Shown: positions 1-8,256, counted from the first letter of the stretch. The stretch is 64,000 nucleotides of DNA from Blautia sp. An249 (GCF_002159835.1 NZ_NFJL01000008.1:1-64000), one strand, 5' to 3'. Numbers and translations: made by a program. The notes: generated from the letters alone by a model not told the origin.

Positions 1-76
1 ATTGAAACCGCCGTGTACCGAACGGTACGCACGGTGGTGTGAGAGGACGGGAGCTAATCACTCCCTCCTACTCGAT
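1..76 (+). mobile_element. 3' end of a group II intron (domains V and VI)
   Basis: Bases 8-37 form a domain V-like hairpin (CCGCCGTG paired with CACGGTGG, and the inner stem TACC/GGTA), followed by GTGTGAGAGG. Bases 49-65 form a domain VI-like stem (GGGAG/CTCCC). The segment ends in CCTACTCGAT, with A70 placed where the branch-point adenosine should be. This is the usual 3' terminus of bacterial LtrA-type group II introns. The rest of the intron, including any reverse transcriptase gene, lies upstream of the window. The exact 3' splice site (about 76) is inferred. Confidence 0.8.
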
Positions 77-136
77 TAAAACGGACAAGGCTGCTGAAAG
101 GGCTGTCCAAAATTATGAAAGCAGGGAGGAAGAGGT

Positions 137-964
137 ATGGAACTGTTAACATTAATGGAAAATACGGCGTTGTCGCCTGCGTTTGTCTGCCATCACGGCC
201 TGAGTTTTTACCTGGAATGGAAGAACCGGAAAATCCTGTTTGATATGGGACCGGATGGAGATTTCATAAAAAATGCAAAAGCTCTGGGCGTGGATTTAAA
301 GGCGGTTGATCTGGCGGTGCTCTCCCATGGGCACTATGACCATGGAGGTGGTCTGAAAGCCTTTCTGGAAGAGAATGAGAAAGCGTCTGTTCATATTCAG
401 AAGAAAGCAGAGGAGAATTATTATGCCCATGATCCCGATGGAAAAATCCGTTATATCGGACTGCCTGACGGGATAAAGGGATGTGCCCGGTTTGTTTCAC
501 ATAAAGGGGATTATACTTTGGAAGAGGGGCTTTCGGTCTTTTCCGGGGTAACGGGAAGAGCCTGTTATTCTCCTTCCAATGACCGTTTGTATACGGAGAT
601 TCACGGCAGACAGATTCCGGATTTGTTTATGCATGAACAGAATCTCCTGCTGGAAGAAGACGGATATTTCATTCTGATTGCCGGCTGCGCCCACAATGGA
701 ATTGTGAATATTTTAAAAAGAGGACAGGAACTGACGAAAGGGAGGATACGTTATGTGATTGGTGGATTTCATCTGAAAAATGCCTTCGATGATGTGGATA
801 AACAGAGAGAGTTCTGCAGGAAACTGGCTGAAACTCTGAAGGAATGGAATTGTCAGTATTATACCTGCCATTGTACAGGTGAAGAATCTTATGAATATCT
901 GAAAGAATTTATGGGAGAGCAGATTCAGTATCTGGCTGCAGGCAGCCGGCTGGTGACCAGGTGA
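137..964 (+). CDS. MBL-fold metallohydrolase, DHPPP-synthase-like
   Basis: Cytoplasmic metallo-beta-lactamase-fold protein of 275 aa. The metal motif HGHYDHGG (H64, H66, D68, H69) follows a beta strand ending VLS. Further ligands are expected in GCAHNG (C184/H186) and GGFHL (H212). This layout, with the GCxHxG and GGFHL signatures, matches the family named 7,8-dihydropterin-6-methyl-aminobenzene-phosphate synthase, related to archaeal methanopterin enzymes; the true substrate in Firmicutes is unknown. The start is supported by the purine-rich GGGAGGAAGAGG just upstream. The gene lies right after the group II intron, with GGACA/TGTCC inverted arms between them. It stands alone and is not obviously part of an operon with the WG-repeat gene. 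Confidence 0.8.
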   Translation: MELLTLMENTALSPAFVCHHGLSFYLEWKNRKILFDMGPDGDFIKNAKALGVDLKAVDLAVLSHGHYDHGGGLKAFLEENEKASVHIQKKAEENYYAHDPDGKIRYIGLPDGIKGCARFVSHKGDYTLEEGLSVFSGVTGRACYSPSNDRLYTEIHGRQIPDLFMHEQNLLLEEDGYFILIAGCAHNGIVNILKRGQELTKGRIRYVIGGFHLKNAFDDVDKQREFCRKLAETLKEWNCQYYTCHCTGEESYEYLKEFMGEQIQYLAAGSRLVTR

Positions 965-1014
965 GTTTCCCATATTCTTTGGGAATACCGGCGCGGCTTC
1001 TTTAAGATACTTTC

Positions 1015-1043
1015 TTGCAGTTCTTTTTTGGGATATTTATAAT
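1015..1043 (+). promoter_or_regulatory. Sigma-A-type promoter for the WG-repeat gene
   Basis: TTGCAG at 1015-1020 and TATAAT at 1038-1043 are separated by 17 bp. They sit about 34 bp upstream of the start codon of the WG-repeat gene. Confidence 0.65.
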
Positions 1044-1076
1044 GAGATTATAAACAGAAAGACAGGGGGAAGGCAG

Positions 1077-2666
1077 ATGTTTTGCAGATACTGTGGAAAA
1101 GAAATGCAGGAAGGACAGGAATATTGCGGCCATTGCGGGAGGAAAAACTCGCCCGGCCAGCAGAAGAAGCAGTCACCGCTGCTTATTATAGCATGCGTGG
1201 TATGTGTGGTTCTTTTAGGAATCGCAGCGGCCGTTTCCGTTTTTTGGGCAGGAAGGAAATTTCTGAGGAAAACGGAGAAAACTTCCCAAGAAAAGAGAGC
1301 GGAATCCCCTGTCGTTGAAGAGGAAGAATATCTGGCAGGAGTAGCCTGTGTTATAAATGGAGACAAAAAGTACGGATTTATTGACAAAGACGGAGAAGAA
1401 GTGATTCCGCCCCGGTATGATTTAATCGGAGAGTTTCAGGAAAACGGTCTGGCAAAGGTTTCGCAGAAAATAGAAGGAGCCGATGGAGAGAGTGACTATT
1501 ACTGGGGATGTATTAACAAAAAAGGGGAAGAAATTATACCCATAAAATATGAGTTTATTGGTCTGTTTCAGAACGGCCTGGCCGAAGCTGAGATAAATGC
1601 CGGAAAAGACAATGACGGTGATTCCAGAACCCTCAGCGGATATATCAATGAGAGGGGCGAAGAAGTGATTCCGTTGGTATATGATTCTGTGGGAAAATTC
1701 GGGGAGAACGGTCTGGCGGTTATTGGAGAACAGGTGGGAGAGGATGCAGACGGTTACAGGATTCTGAAGTATGGATTTATAAACCGACAGGGAAAAGAAG
1801 TGATTCCCGTACAGTATGACAGTATCTATGGATTCGCAGAAAATTCTCTGTGTCCGGTAGCAAAGGAAAGCGGAAAGGATGCAGATGGAGATGCAGAATA
1901 TACCTGGGGATTTATTAATGAGAAAGGAGAGGAAGTCATCCCCCTTCAATACGATGACGTCAGGACATTCTCAGAAAACGGTCTTGTGGCGGTAGCCAAA
2001 AAGACAGGAATCGATCAGAATCAGGAAGCGGAATATAAGTGGGGATTTATTGATGAGACAGGCAGGGAAGTCATTCCCCTGATCTATGATGATGTAAGAG
2101 ACTTTGATACCGGCAGCCTGGCTCCCATAGCCCGGAAAACAGGAAAATATGTGGACGGAGATCCGGAATATGAATGGGGATATGTAAATGAAGAAGGTCA
2201 GGAGATTGTTTCTTTCCAGTATGGAAAGGCAGAAGGATTTGCCGAAAACGGCCTGGCGGCAGTAGGGAAAAAAACGGGGGAAACAGCTTCCGGAGATCTG
2301 GAATATACCTGGGGATTTATTAATGAAAAAGGGGAAGAAGAGATCCCCATGCAGTATGATGAAGTGGGTTTTTTTTACGAAAACGGCCTGGTTTCCGTTG
2401 CCAGAAAGCTGGGTGAGGATGAAGACGGAGATGCGGTATATGCCTGGGGGTGTATTGATTCTACAGGAAGGAAAATCGTTCCTCTGCAGTACGAAGATGT
2501 ATATCTGTCACACTCAGATGACTGGATTCTGACGGAGATGGAGGCCGGACAGGATGAGTACGATTTTACATTTTATGAATACGAATATTTCGATACCAGC
2601 GGGAAAAGTGTTTTAAAACTTCCTGCGAAATACATTGATGCAGATCCCTTTGAGAAGATTTCATAA
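1077..2666 (+). CDS. Zinc-ribbon, membrane-anchored WG-repeat protein
   Basis: Protein of 529 aa with three parts. The N-terminal zinc ribbon has two CxxC pairs (C3/C6 and C17/C20). One transmembrane segment follows at about residues 33-54. The rest is an array of nine WG/KWG-type repeats of roughly 46-48 residues, each with a core like WGFINEKGEEVIP followed by QYD and a FxENGL turn. WG repeats are thought to form beta-rich, propeller-like surfaces, with no single known activity. The topology predicts a cytoplasmic zinc ribbon and an exported repeat domain, although there is no cleavable signal. The start is supported by the upstream GGGGGAAGG. Repeats 1 and 7 are the most divergent. Ligand and role are unknown. 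Confidence 0.8.
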   Translation: MFCRYCGKEMQEGQEYCGHCGRKNSPGQQKKQSPLLIIACVVCVVLLGIAAAVSVFWAGRKFLRKTEKTSQEKRAESPVVEEEEYLAGVACVINGDKKYGFIDKDGEEVIPPRYDLIGEFQENGLAKVSQKIEGADGESDYYWGCINKKGEEIIPIKYEFIGLFQNGLAEAEINAGKDNDGDSRTLSGYINERGEEVIPLVYDSVGKFGENGLAVIGEQVGEDADGYRILKYGFINRQGKEVIPVQYDSIYGFAENSLCPVAKESGKDADGDAEYTWGFINEKGEEVIPLQYDDVRTFSENGLVAVAKKTGIDQNQEAEYKWGFIDETGREVIPLIYDDVRDFDTGSLAPIARKTGKYVDGDPEYEWGYVNEEGQEIVSFQYGKAEGFAENGLAAVGKKTGETASGDLEYTWGFINEKGEEEIPMQYDEVGFFYENGLVSVARKLGEDEDGDAVYAWGCIDSTGRKIVPLQYEDVYLSHSDDWILTEMEAGQDEYDFTFYEYEYFDTSGKSVLKLPAKYIDADPFEKIS

Positions 2667-2716
2667 TAAAGATTAGTCTGACAGAACAGAATGGAGACAG
2701 AGAGGAGAAACATAAA

Positions 2717-3343
2717 ATGAATAACAGGGAAAGAAGAGATGCCGGGCTTGCTTATATTTCGGATGACAGTGTGATGGAAGAGCAGAAAAAATGCAGAAAG
2801 ATTACCCAGGAATTAAATACTGTGGATCGCTCGGATTTTGAAAAGATTGCGCAGATTGTGAAGAAACTTTTCGGAAAGTCGGACGGAGCATTTGTTAATC
2901 CGCCTTTTTACTGCGACTATGGATCTCATATAGAAGTGGGAAAAAATTTCTTCGCCAATTATAATTGTACCATTATTGACGTGGCGAAAGTGACCATTGG
3001 AGATAACTGTCAGTTTGCACCGAATGTGGCCATATATACGGCCGGTCATCCGGTTCATCCTGCTTCCAGAAACTCTCTGTATGAATATGGAGTAGAAGTA
3101 ACCATCGGAGATAACGTATGGATTGGGGGAAATACAGTCGTTCTTCCGGGGGTCCATATTGGAAGCAATACGGTAATCGGAGCGGGAAGCGTTGTGACAA
3201 AAGACATCCCGGATTGGGTGGTTGCCGGAGGAAATCCCTGCCAAGTGATACGAAAGATCACAGAAGAGGATAAAAAATTCTATTATAAAAACAGGGAATT
3301 TGATGAAGAAGCTATGGCGCATATTGAGAGCCTGGAAAAGTAG
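2717..3343 (+). CDS. Sugar O-acetyltransferase (maltose/galactoside type)
   Basis: 208-aa hexapeptide-repeat acetyltransferase of the LacA/Maa/NodL group, which transfers acetyl from acetyl-CoA to a sugar hydroxyl. The N-terminal helical Maa-type domain covers about residues 1-55. The left-handed beta helix runs from about 60 to 190, with the hexad pattern visible in VTIGDN and VWIGGN. The catalytic histidine is expected in TAGHPVHP (H111, by analogy with LacA H115). The length is normal for the family. RBS GAGAGGAGAAAC precedes the ATG by a normal distance. The gene follows the WG-repeat gene by 50 bp on the same strand and may be co-transcribed. The acceptor sugar cannot be read from sequence. 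Confidence 0.88.
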   Translation: MNNRERRDAGLAYISDDSVMEEQKKCRKITQELNTVDRSDFEKIAQIVKKLFGKSDGAFVNPPFYCDYGSHIEVGKNFFANYNCTIIDVAKVTIGDNCQFAPNVAIYTAGHPVHPASRNSLYEYGVEVTIGDNVWIGGNTVVLPGVHIGSNTVIGAGSVVTKDIPDWVVAGGNPCQVIRKITEEDKKFYYKNREFDEEAMAHIESLEK

Positions 3344-3355
3344 ACAAAAATTTGG

Positions 3356-3384
3356 TTGACAATTTGTATACATTCTTCTATAAT
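3356..3384 (+). promoter_or_regulatory. Perfect-consensus sigma-A promoter
   Basis: TTGACA (3356-3361), a 17-bp spacer and TATAAT (3379-3384) match the consensus exactly. It would transcribe the leader peptide at 3419 and, on readthrough, the aldolase gene. Confidence 0.9.
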
Positions 3385-3418
3385 ACAGATAATTGATGAA
3401 AACAAAGGAGTTTTTCCG

Positions 3419-3544
3419 ATGATGGCAGGAGAACAGAAACATGTAAATACAAATGCATATTTCTTTTTTGGTTACTGGTACTTTTTTGGTACCAGCTTTT
3501 GTGCTGCATTGGAAACATTCCGGGAAAGTCAGAACAGCCAGTAA
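3419..3544 (+). CDS. Aromatic-rich leader peptide (attenuator)
   Basis: 41-codon ORF starting ATGATG (3419 or 3422), with RBS AAAGGAG at 3404-3410. The middle encodes AYFFFGYWYFFG: ten of these twelve residues include five Phe, three Tyr and one Trp. This density of aromatic codons is the hallmark of leader peptides that sense charged aromatic tRNAs. The codons lie across a hairpin (CTGGTAC at 3475-3481 with GTACCAG at 3489-3495). The stop codon sits inside a second stem (CAGTAAT 3539-3545 with ATTACTG 3549-3555). An intrinsic terminator follows at 3572. In other bacteria such leaders control aro, trp or phe genes; here the next gene is a DRE-TIM aldolase. The peptide is probably regulatory, not functional as a protein. 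Confidence 0.8.
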   Translation: MMAGEQKHVNTNAYFFFGYWYFFGTSFCAALETFRESQNSQ

Positions 3545-3571
3545 TCAGATTACTGAACAGATGAATGACGA

Positions 3572-3605
3572 GCCGATGTTTGCTGATGCAGACATCGGCT
3601 TTTTT
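3572..3605 (+). terminator. Intrinsic terminator of the aromatic attenuator
   Basis: GCCGATGT (3572-3579) pairs with ACATCGGC (3592-3599) around a 12-nt loop and is followed by six T. It lies 27 nt after the leader-peptide stop codon, as expected for an attenuator. Confidence 0.85.
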
Positions 3606-3606
3606 A

Positions 3607-3640
3607 TGTAATAGGAAATTCCGTTGGATTTCCTGTTGCA
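3607..3640. repeat. 34-nt dispersed palindrome, copy 1
   Basis: Near-palindrome beginning TGTAATAGGAAATTCC and ending GGATTTCCTGTTGCA. The same 34-nt unit recurs at 15500-15533 and 54565-54598. In all three places it begins one to five bases after the T-run of an intrinsic terminator and is followed by A-rich sequence and a GCTTCGC/GCTCCGC motif. Confidence 0.8.
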
Positions 3641-3699
3641 GAAAAATCGCTTCGCACACAATGCGCAGAAAATCAGAAAAGGCAGAAAGGAGAGTTTTT

Positions 3700-4644
3700 A
3701 TGAAGCAGAAAATTTTGGATTGCACATTAAGGGACGGAGGACTGGTAAACCGCTTTTATTTTACAGATGAGTTTGTAAAGAAACTGTATCAGACGAATCT
3801 GGAAGCGGGAATTGACTACATGGAGTTTGGCTATAAGGCGTCTGAGGAGCAATTCGACAGGGATGCTTTCGGAAAATGGAAGTTCTGCCGGGAAGAGGAT
3901 ATTCGGGAAATCGTGGGAGAGAATCCCACTTCCATGAAAATTTCTGTGATGGCAGATGTGGGAAGGACGGATTATAAGAAAGATATTCTGAACCGAAAAG
4001 ACAGTGTAATTGATATGGTTCGGATTGCCACCTACGGAAACACCATAGAAGAAGCTCTGGAAATGACAGAGGACTGCTCAGAAAAGGGATATGAAACCAC
4101 TGTGAATATAATGGCTGTCTCCAATCATACAGAGAAGGAACTGGAAAAGATTCTGGAAAAACTGAAGGATTCTCCGGTAAATACGGTTTACCTTGTGGAC
4201 AGTTACGGCTCTTTCTACCCGGAGCAGATTCGCAGACTGGCAGACTTATACCTGGGAATCATGAAAGGTACGGAAAAAGAAATCGGGATACATGCCCATA
4301 ATAATCAACAGCTGGCATTTGCAAATACTATTGAGGCAATGCGCCGGGGAGTGTCCTTTCTGGATGTGACAGTCAACGGCATGGGCAGAGGCGCCGGAAA
4401 CTGCTCCACCGAGCAGCTTCTGGGATATCTGGGAGATGGTTTCCAGGAAATTCCGGTTCTGAAATTTATTGAAGAGCAAATGCTGCCCCTAAAGAGGCAG
4501 GGAATTCTCTGGGGATATGATATTCCCTACCTGCTGACGGGACAGGAGAAGCAGCATCCGTCTTCTGCTATTGCATTTATGCAGGAGCAGAAGACCCAGT
4601 ACAGCCAGCTTCTTAAGAATCTTCAGGCATTAAGCGCTTCATGA
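3700..4644 (+). CDS. DRE-TIM (HMGL-like) aldolase family protein
   Basis: 314-aa TIM-barrel enzyme of the HMG-CoA lyase / isopropylmalate synthase / 4-hydroxy-2-oxovalerate aldolase superfamily. The N-terminal metal and catalytic motif is DCTLRDGG (residues 7-14, R11 and D12). The barrel carries the metal-binding HAH (H198, H200) and the glycine-rich NGMGRGAGN near 226. It probably makes or breaks a C-C bond next to a carbonyl, using a divalent metal. The substrate is unknown, and no acylating dehydrogenase partner lies nearby. The start at 3700 is chosen because GAAAGGAGAG precedes it; the frame stays open further upstream only by running through the palindromic repeat. The aromatic leader and attenuator upstream suggest control by aromatic amino acid supply. 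Confidence 0.75.
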   Translation: MKQKILDCTLRDGGLVNRFYFTDEFVKKLYQTNLEAGIDYMEFGYKASEEQFDRDAFGKWKFCREEDIREIVGENPTSMKISVMADVGRTDYKKDILNRKDSVIDMVRIATYGNTIEEALEMTEDCSEKGYETTVNIMAVSNHTEKELEKILEKLKDSPVNTVYLVDSYGSFYPEQIRRLADLYLGIMKGTEKEIGIHAHNNQQLAFANTIEAMRRGVSFLDVTVNGMGRGAGNCSTEQLLGYLGDGFQEIPVLKFIEEQMLPLKRQGILWGYDIPYLLTGQEKQHPSSAIAFMQEQKTQYSQLLKNLQALSAS

Positions 4645-4658
4645 AGTTTGAAAAGATA

Positions 4659-4687
4659 TTGCGTTTGTACGCACAATGCAATATAAT
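4659..4687 (+). promoter_or_regulatory. Promoter with candidate operator for the toxin-antitoxin pair
   Basis: TTGCGT (4659-4664) and TATAAT (4682-4687) are 17 bp apart. The inverted repeat TGCGT/ACGCA (4660-4664 and 4669-4673) overlaps the -35 box. It is a candidate site for autorepression by the antitoxin. Confidence 0.6.
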
Positions 4688-4727
4688 GAAGATGACAAAA
4701 AATTCTATATGAGAGGAGCGCATCTCT

Positions 4728-5033
4728 ATGGCAAAATCAGCAAATTTATATGCAAGAATAGAACCAGAGGTAAAAGAACAGGCAGAGAGTATCTTATCAG
4801 CACTGGGTATTCCAGCGTCAAATGCTATTAATATGTTTTATAAGCAGATTATCATGCACCGTGGACTTCCTTTTGATGTGAAAATCCCGACAGAAAAGCC
4901 GCTTAACATGGCTGTTTTGTCTGAGGAACAATTCCATGCGGAACTTGAGAAAGGATATGCGGATATGAAAGCGGGACGTACAAAGGACGCACGACAAGCC
5001 TTTGACGATATTCGCAAAGATTACGGATTATGA
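4728..5033 (+). CDS. RelB/DinJ family antitoxin
   Basis: 101-aa antitoxin. The N-terminal part (about residues 1-50) is the ribbon-helix-helix DNA-binding domain of the RelB/DinJ family: a short strand (NLYARIEPEVK) and two helices with the family hallmark ALGIPASNAINMFYKQI. The C-terminal half is charged and probably flexible, and would wrap the toxin. It should neutralise the toxin encoded next and repress their shared promoter. RBS GAGAGGAGCG precedes the ATG. The stop codon overlaps the toxin start (ATGATG), the classical translational coupling of type II pairs. Confidence 0.9.
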   Translation: MAKSANLYARIEPEVKEQAESILSALGIPASNAINMFYKQIIMHRGLPFDVKIPTEKPLNMAVLSEEQFHAELEKGYADMKAGRTKDARQAFDDIRKDYGL

Positions 5034-5350
5034 TGTTTACAGTAAAATTATCAGAACAGGCAGACAAAGATTTAAGGTCGATATATGAATATATTGCGTA
5101 TGATTTACAGTCACCAGACAATGCACGTGGACAGCTTGACCGTCTGGAAACTATGATTTTCAGTCTTGACAGTATGCCGAAACGCTATAGGAAATACGAG
5201 AAAGAACCGTGGCACAGCCGAGGACTTCGTATCGCTCCTGTAGATAATTATGTCGTATTGTATATCCCTGATGTGGAAACGACAACAGTAACGATTATTC
5301 GTGTAGCATATGTTGGGCAGGATATTGAACGATTGCTTGCTTTTACGTAA
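5030..5350 (+). CDS. RelE/ParE family toxin
   Basis: 106 aa (105 if translation starts at the second ATG, 5033). It has the RelE/ParE fold pattern: an N-terminal strand (FTVKLSEQADKDL), helices with YEYIAYDL, then a beta sheet with RGLRIAPVDNYVVLY and the C-terminal IIRVAYVGQDIERLL. RelE members cleave mRNA on the ribosome, whereas ParE members poison gyrase. The sequence features here (RGLR, NYVVLY, VAYVGQD) sit in the mixed RelE/ParE family, so the target is not assigned. It overlaps the antitoxin gene by 4 bp. The CIRCE element of clpB begins only 10 bp after its stop. Confidence 0.88.
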   Translation: MMFTVKLSEQADKDLRSIYEYIAYDLQSPDNARGQLDRLETMIFSLDSMPKRYRKYEKEPWHSRGLRIAPVDNYVVLYIPDVETTTVTIIRVAYVGQDIERLLAFT

Positions 5351-5360
5351 TCTGAAAATA

Positions 5361-5403
5361 TTAGCACTCACCTCTTGACAGTGCTAACAACAAGTGTTAT
5401 AGT
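5361..5403 (+). promoter_or_regulatory. CIRCE operator with clpB promoter
   Basis: TTAGCACTC (5361-5369), 9 nt, CAGTGCTAA (5379-5387) is the CIRCE inverted repeat bound by the heat-shock repressor HrcA, with one mismatch in the right arm. TTGACA (5375-5380) lies inside it, and TATAGT (5398-5403) follows after 17 bp. Repressor binding would therefore block the promoter directly. Confidence 0.92.
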
Positions 5404-5445
5404 CTCAATAGAACAAGAAGTGAAAGCAAGTGAGGAGGTAAGTGT

Positions 5446-8040
5446 ATGAATATCAGTAAATTTACACAGAAATCCCTTCAGGCAGTGCAGGATCTGGAAA
5501 AAACAGCAATGGAATTTGGCAATCAGGAAGTAGAGCAGGAACATCTGCTCTATAATCTTCTGCATCAGGAAGACAGTCTGATTCTGAAATTAATAGAGAA
5601 AATGGAAATTAATAAGGAGCACTTCCTGAAGAGAGTGGAGGAAGCCTTAAATGCAAGGACGAAGGTTTCCGGAGGACAGCTTTATATCGGACAGGATTTA
5701 AATAAGGTGTTGATTCATTCCGAGGATGAAGCGAAAGCTATGGGAGACGAATACGTCTCTGTGGAACATTTGTTTTTGTCTATGCTGAAACAGCCCAACC
5801 CGGGGATCCAGAAGCTTCTGAAAGAGTATGGAATTACCAGAGAGCGGTTTCTGCAGGCGTTATCTACAGTAAGAGGAAATCAGAGAGTGACCAGCGATAA
5901 CCCGGAGGCCACCTATGATACCCTGAAGAAATACGGCGAGGATCTGGTGGAGAAAGCCAGAAATCAGAAACTGGATCCGGTTATCGGACGGGACAGCGAG
6001 ATCCGTAATATTATCCGGATTCTCTCCAGAAAGACCAAGAACAATCCGGTATTAATCGGCGAACCCGGCGTTGGCAAGACGGCGGCAGTGGAAGGGCTGG
6101 CCCAGAGAATTGTAAGAGGCGATGTGCCTCAGGCACTGAAGGAAAAAACGATTTTTGCGCTGGATATGGGTGCCCTGGTGGCAGGAGCCAAGTACCGGGG
6201 AGAATTTGAAGAACGTCTCAAAGCGGTACTGGAAGAGGTAAGACGCAGTGAAGGAAAGATTATCCTTTTCATTGACGAGCTGCATTTGATCGTGGGGGCC
6301 GGCAAGACCGACGGCGCCATGGATGCAGGCAATATGCTGAAACCGATGCTGGCAAGGGGAGAACTTCACTGTATCGGCGCCACAACTCTGGACGAGTACC
6401 GGCAGTATATTGAAAAAGACGCTGCCCTGGAGCGGCGTTTCCAGCCGGTACTGGTAGACGAACCCTCGGTGGAGGATACGATTTCCATTCTCCGTGGTTT
6501 AAAAGAACGCTATGAAGTGTTCCATGGAGTTAAGATTACGGACGGGGCGCTGGTTGCAGCAGCCACCCTTTCCCAGAGATATATCAGCGACCGGTTCCTT
6601 CCGGATAAGGCCATTGACCTGGTGGACGAAGCCTGTGCGCTGATTAAGACGGAACTGGATTCTATGCCGGCAGAACTGGATGAGATGAGACGAAAGATCA
6701 TGCAGTTGGAAATCGAGGAAGCAGCTTTAAAGAAAGAAACAGATAACCTGAGCCGGGAGCGGCTGGAGGATCTGCAGAAAGAGCTGGCGGAACTGCGGGA
6801 TGGATTTAACAGCCAGAAGGCCCAGTGGGACAATGAAAAACATTCAGTAGAACGTCTGCAGAAGTTAAGAGAACAGATAGAGGATCTCAATAAACAGATT
6901 GAAAAAGCCAAACAGAACTACGACCTGAATAAGGCTGCGGAGCTTCAGTACGGAGAACTTCCCCGTCTGCAGCAGACCCTGGAGGCGGAGGAGAAGAAGA
7001 GTAAAACTTCTCAGCAGCGTCTGGTTCATGAAAGTGTTACAGAAGATGAAATCGCCAGAATTATTTCCAGATGGACGGGAATTCCGGTGGCAAAACTGAC
7101 AGAAGGGGAGCGGACGAAGATTCTGGCTCTGGAAGAACAGCTTCATCAGCGGGTAATCGGCCAGGACGAGGGTGTCCGCCGGGTAACAGACGCCATCCTG
7201 CGTTCTAAGGCAGGAATTAAGGATCCCTCCAAACCCATAGGTTCCTTCCTGTTTCTGGGACCCACCGGTGTCGGTAAGACCGAACTGGCGAAAACCCTGG
7301 CAGAGGCCTTGTTTGACGATGAACAGAATATGGTCCGGATTGACATGAGCGAATATATGGAAAAATATTCCGTCTCCCGCCTGATTGGAGCGCCTCCCGG
7401 ATATGTGGGCTATGAGGAAGGCGGTCAGCTGACAGAAGCCGTCCGCAGAAAACCCTACAGCGTGGTGCTTTTCGATGAAATCGAAAAGGCCCACCCGGAT
7501 GTCTTTAACGTGCTTCTTCAGGTATTGGACGACGGAAGAATTACGGATTCCCAGGGAAGAACCGTAGACTTTAAAAACACCATTTTAATTATGACTTCCA
7601 ACATCGGCTCCTCCTATCTGCTGGAAGGAATTAAGGAAAATGGGGAAATTGATGAAAGGGCGGAAGAACTGGTCATGGAAGACCTGAAAGGCCATTTCCG
7701 TCCGGAGTTCTTAAACCGTCTGGACGAAATAATTCTGTTTAAGCCCTTGACAAAAGAGAACATTGGGAACATAGTAGACTTGATGGTTGCCGATCTGAAC
7801 CGGCGTCTGGCGGATCAGGAACTGTCCCTGGAGCTGACCAAAGAAGCGAAAGAGATGGTGATTGACAACGGTTACGATCCGGTTTACGGAGCCAGACCTC
7901 TGAAGCGGTACCTTCAGAAATACGTGGAAACCCTTGCTGCCAAAAGAATCCTGCAGGGAGACGTTCACGAGAGAGACACCATTGTTCTGGATGTGGAGAA
8001 TGGTTCGTTTATTACAAGAGTAAAGGAAGGCGGACAATGA
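5446..8040 (+). CDS. clpB: ATP-dependent disaggregase ClpB
   Basis: 864-aa Hsp100 chaperone that works with DnaK to extract proteins from aggregates. The Clp N-domain covers about residues 1-150. NBD1 has Walker A GEPGVGKT (205-212) and the Walker B stretch IILFIDELH. The long coiled-coil M domain (about 400-530, rich in Glu, Lys and Leu) separates ClpB from the shorter ClpC/ClpA. NBD2 has Walker A GPTGVGKT (605-612) and the pore-type GYVGYEEGG. There is no ClpP-binding IGF loop in the expected place, which fits a disaggregase and not a protease partner. RBS GAGGAGG precedes the start. Control is by the overlapping CIRCE element. It overlaps the following DUF4250 gene by ATGA. Confidence 0.97.
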   Translation: MNISKFTQKSLQAVQDLEKTAMEFGNQEVEQEHLLYNLLHQEDSLILKLIEKMEINKEHFLKRVEEALNARTKVSGGQLYIGQDLNKVLIHSEDEAKAMGDEYVSVEHLFLSMLKQPNPGIQKLLKEYGITRERFLQALSTVRGNQRVTSDNPEATYDTLKKYGEDLVEKARNQKLDPVIGRDSEIRNIIRILSRKTKNNPVLIGEPGVGKTAAVEGLAQRIVRGDVPQALKEKTIFALDMGALVAGAKYRGEFEERLKAVLEEVRRSEGKIILFIDELHLIVGAGKTDGAMDAGNMLKPMLARGELHCIGATTLDEYRQYIEKDAALERRFQPVLVDEPSVEDTISILRGLKERYEVFHGVKITDGALVAAATLSQRYISDRFLPDKAIDLVDEACALIKTELDSMPAELDEMRRKIMQLEIEEAALKKETDNLSRERLEDLQKELAELRDGFNSQKAQWDNEKHSVERLQKLREQIEDLNKQIEKAKQNYDLNKAAELQYGELPRLQQTLEAEEKKSKTSQQRLVHESVTEDEIARIISRWTGIPVAKLTEGERTKILALEEQLHQRVIGQDEGVRRVTDAILRSKAGIKDPSKPIGSFLFLGPTGVGKTELAKTLAEALFDDEQNMVRIDMSEYMEKYSVSRLIGAPPGYVGYEEGGQLTEAVRRKPYSVVLFDEIEKAHPDVFNVLLQVLDDGRITDSQGRTVDFKNTILIMTSNIGSSYLLEGIKENGEIDERAEELVMEDLKGHFRPEFLNRLDEIILFKPLTKENIGNIVDLMVADLNRRLADQELSLELTKEAKEMVIDNGYDPVYGARPLKRYLQKYVETLAAKRILQGDVHERDTIVLDVENGSFITRVKEGGQ

Positions 8041-8210
8041 TACCTAAGGACCCTATGATTCTGCTGAGTTATGTCAATACTCAGCTTCGGGATTATTACG
8101 ATTCCCTGGATGCCCTCTGCTCCTGCAGAGGACTGAATAAAAAAGAGCTGCTGGAAAAAATGGAAGGAATCGACTACCATTACAGCGAATCGGAGAACCG
8201 ATTTCTGTAG
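8037..8210 (+). CDS. DUF4250 small protein
   Basis: 57-aa protein starting [18 protein letters not shown], with a helical middle ([13 protein letters not shown]) and the end [11 protein letters not shown]. This matches the DUF4250 family of small Firmicute and Bacteroidetes proteins of unknown function. Its ATG overlaps the clpB stop (ATGA), so translation is probably coupled to clpB and it would be induced by heat shock with it. The role is unknown; a small helix-turn-helix-like fold is possible but unproven. Confidence 0.75.
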   Translation: MIPKDPMILLSYVNTQLRDYYDSLDALCSCRGLNKKELLEKMEGIDYHYSESENRFL

Positions 8211-8216
8211 CAGACC

Positions 8217-8256
8217 AAAAGACGGGTGAAAAGCGTTGCTTTTCCCCGTCTTTTTT
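8217..8256 (+). terminator. Intrinsic terminator after clpB-DUF4250
   Basis: AAAAGACGGG pairs with CCCGTCTTTT, and an inner GAAAAGC/GCTTTTC extends the stem, followed by six T. It also faces the 3' end of deoC and may work in both directions. Confidence 0.88.

Noticed and set aside
3565-3699. In-frame upstream extension of the aldolase gene
   Set aside because: The extension runs through the terminator and the 34-nt palindrome and lacks a ribosome binding site; the ATG at 3700 has one.
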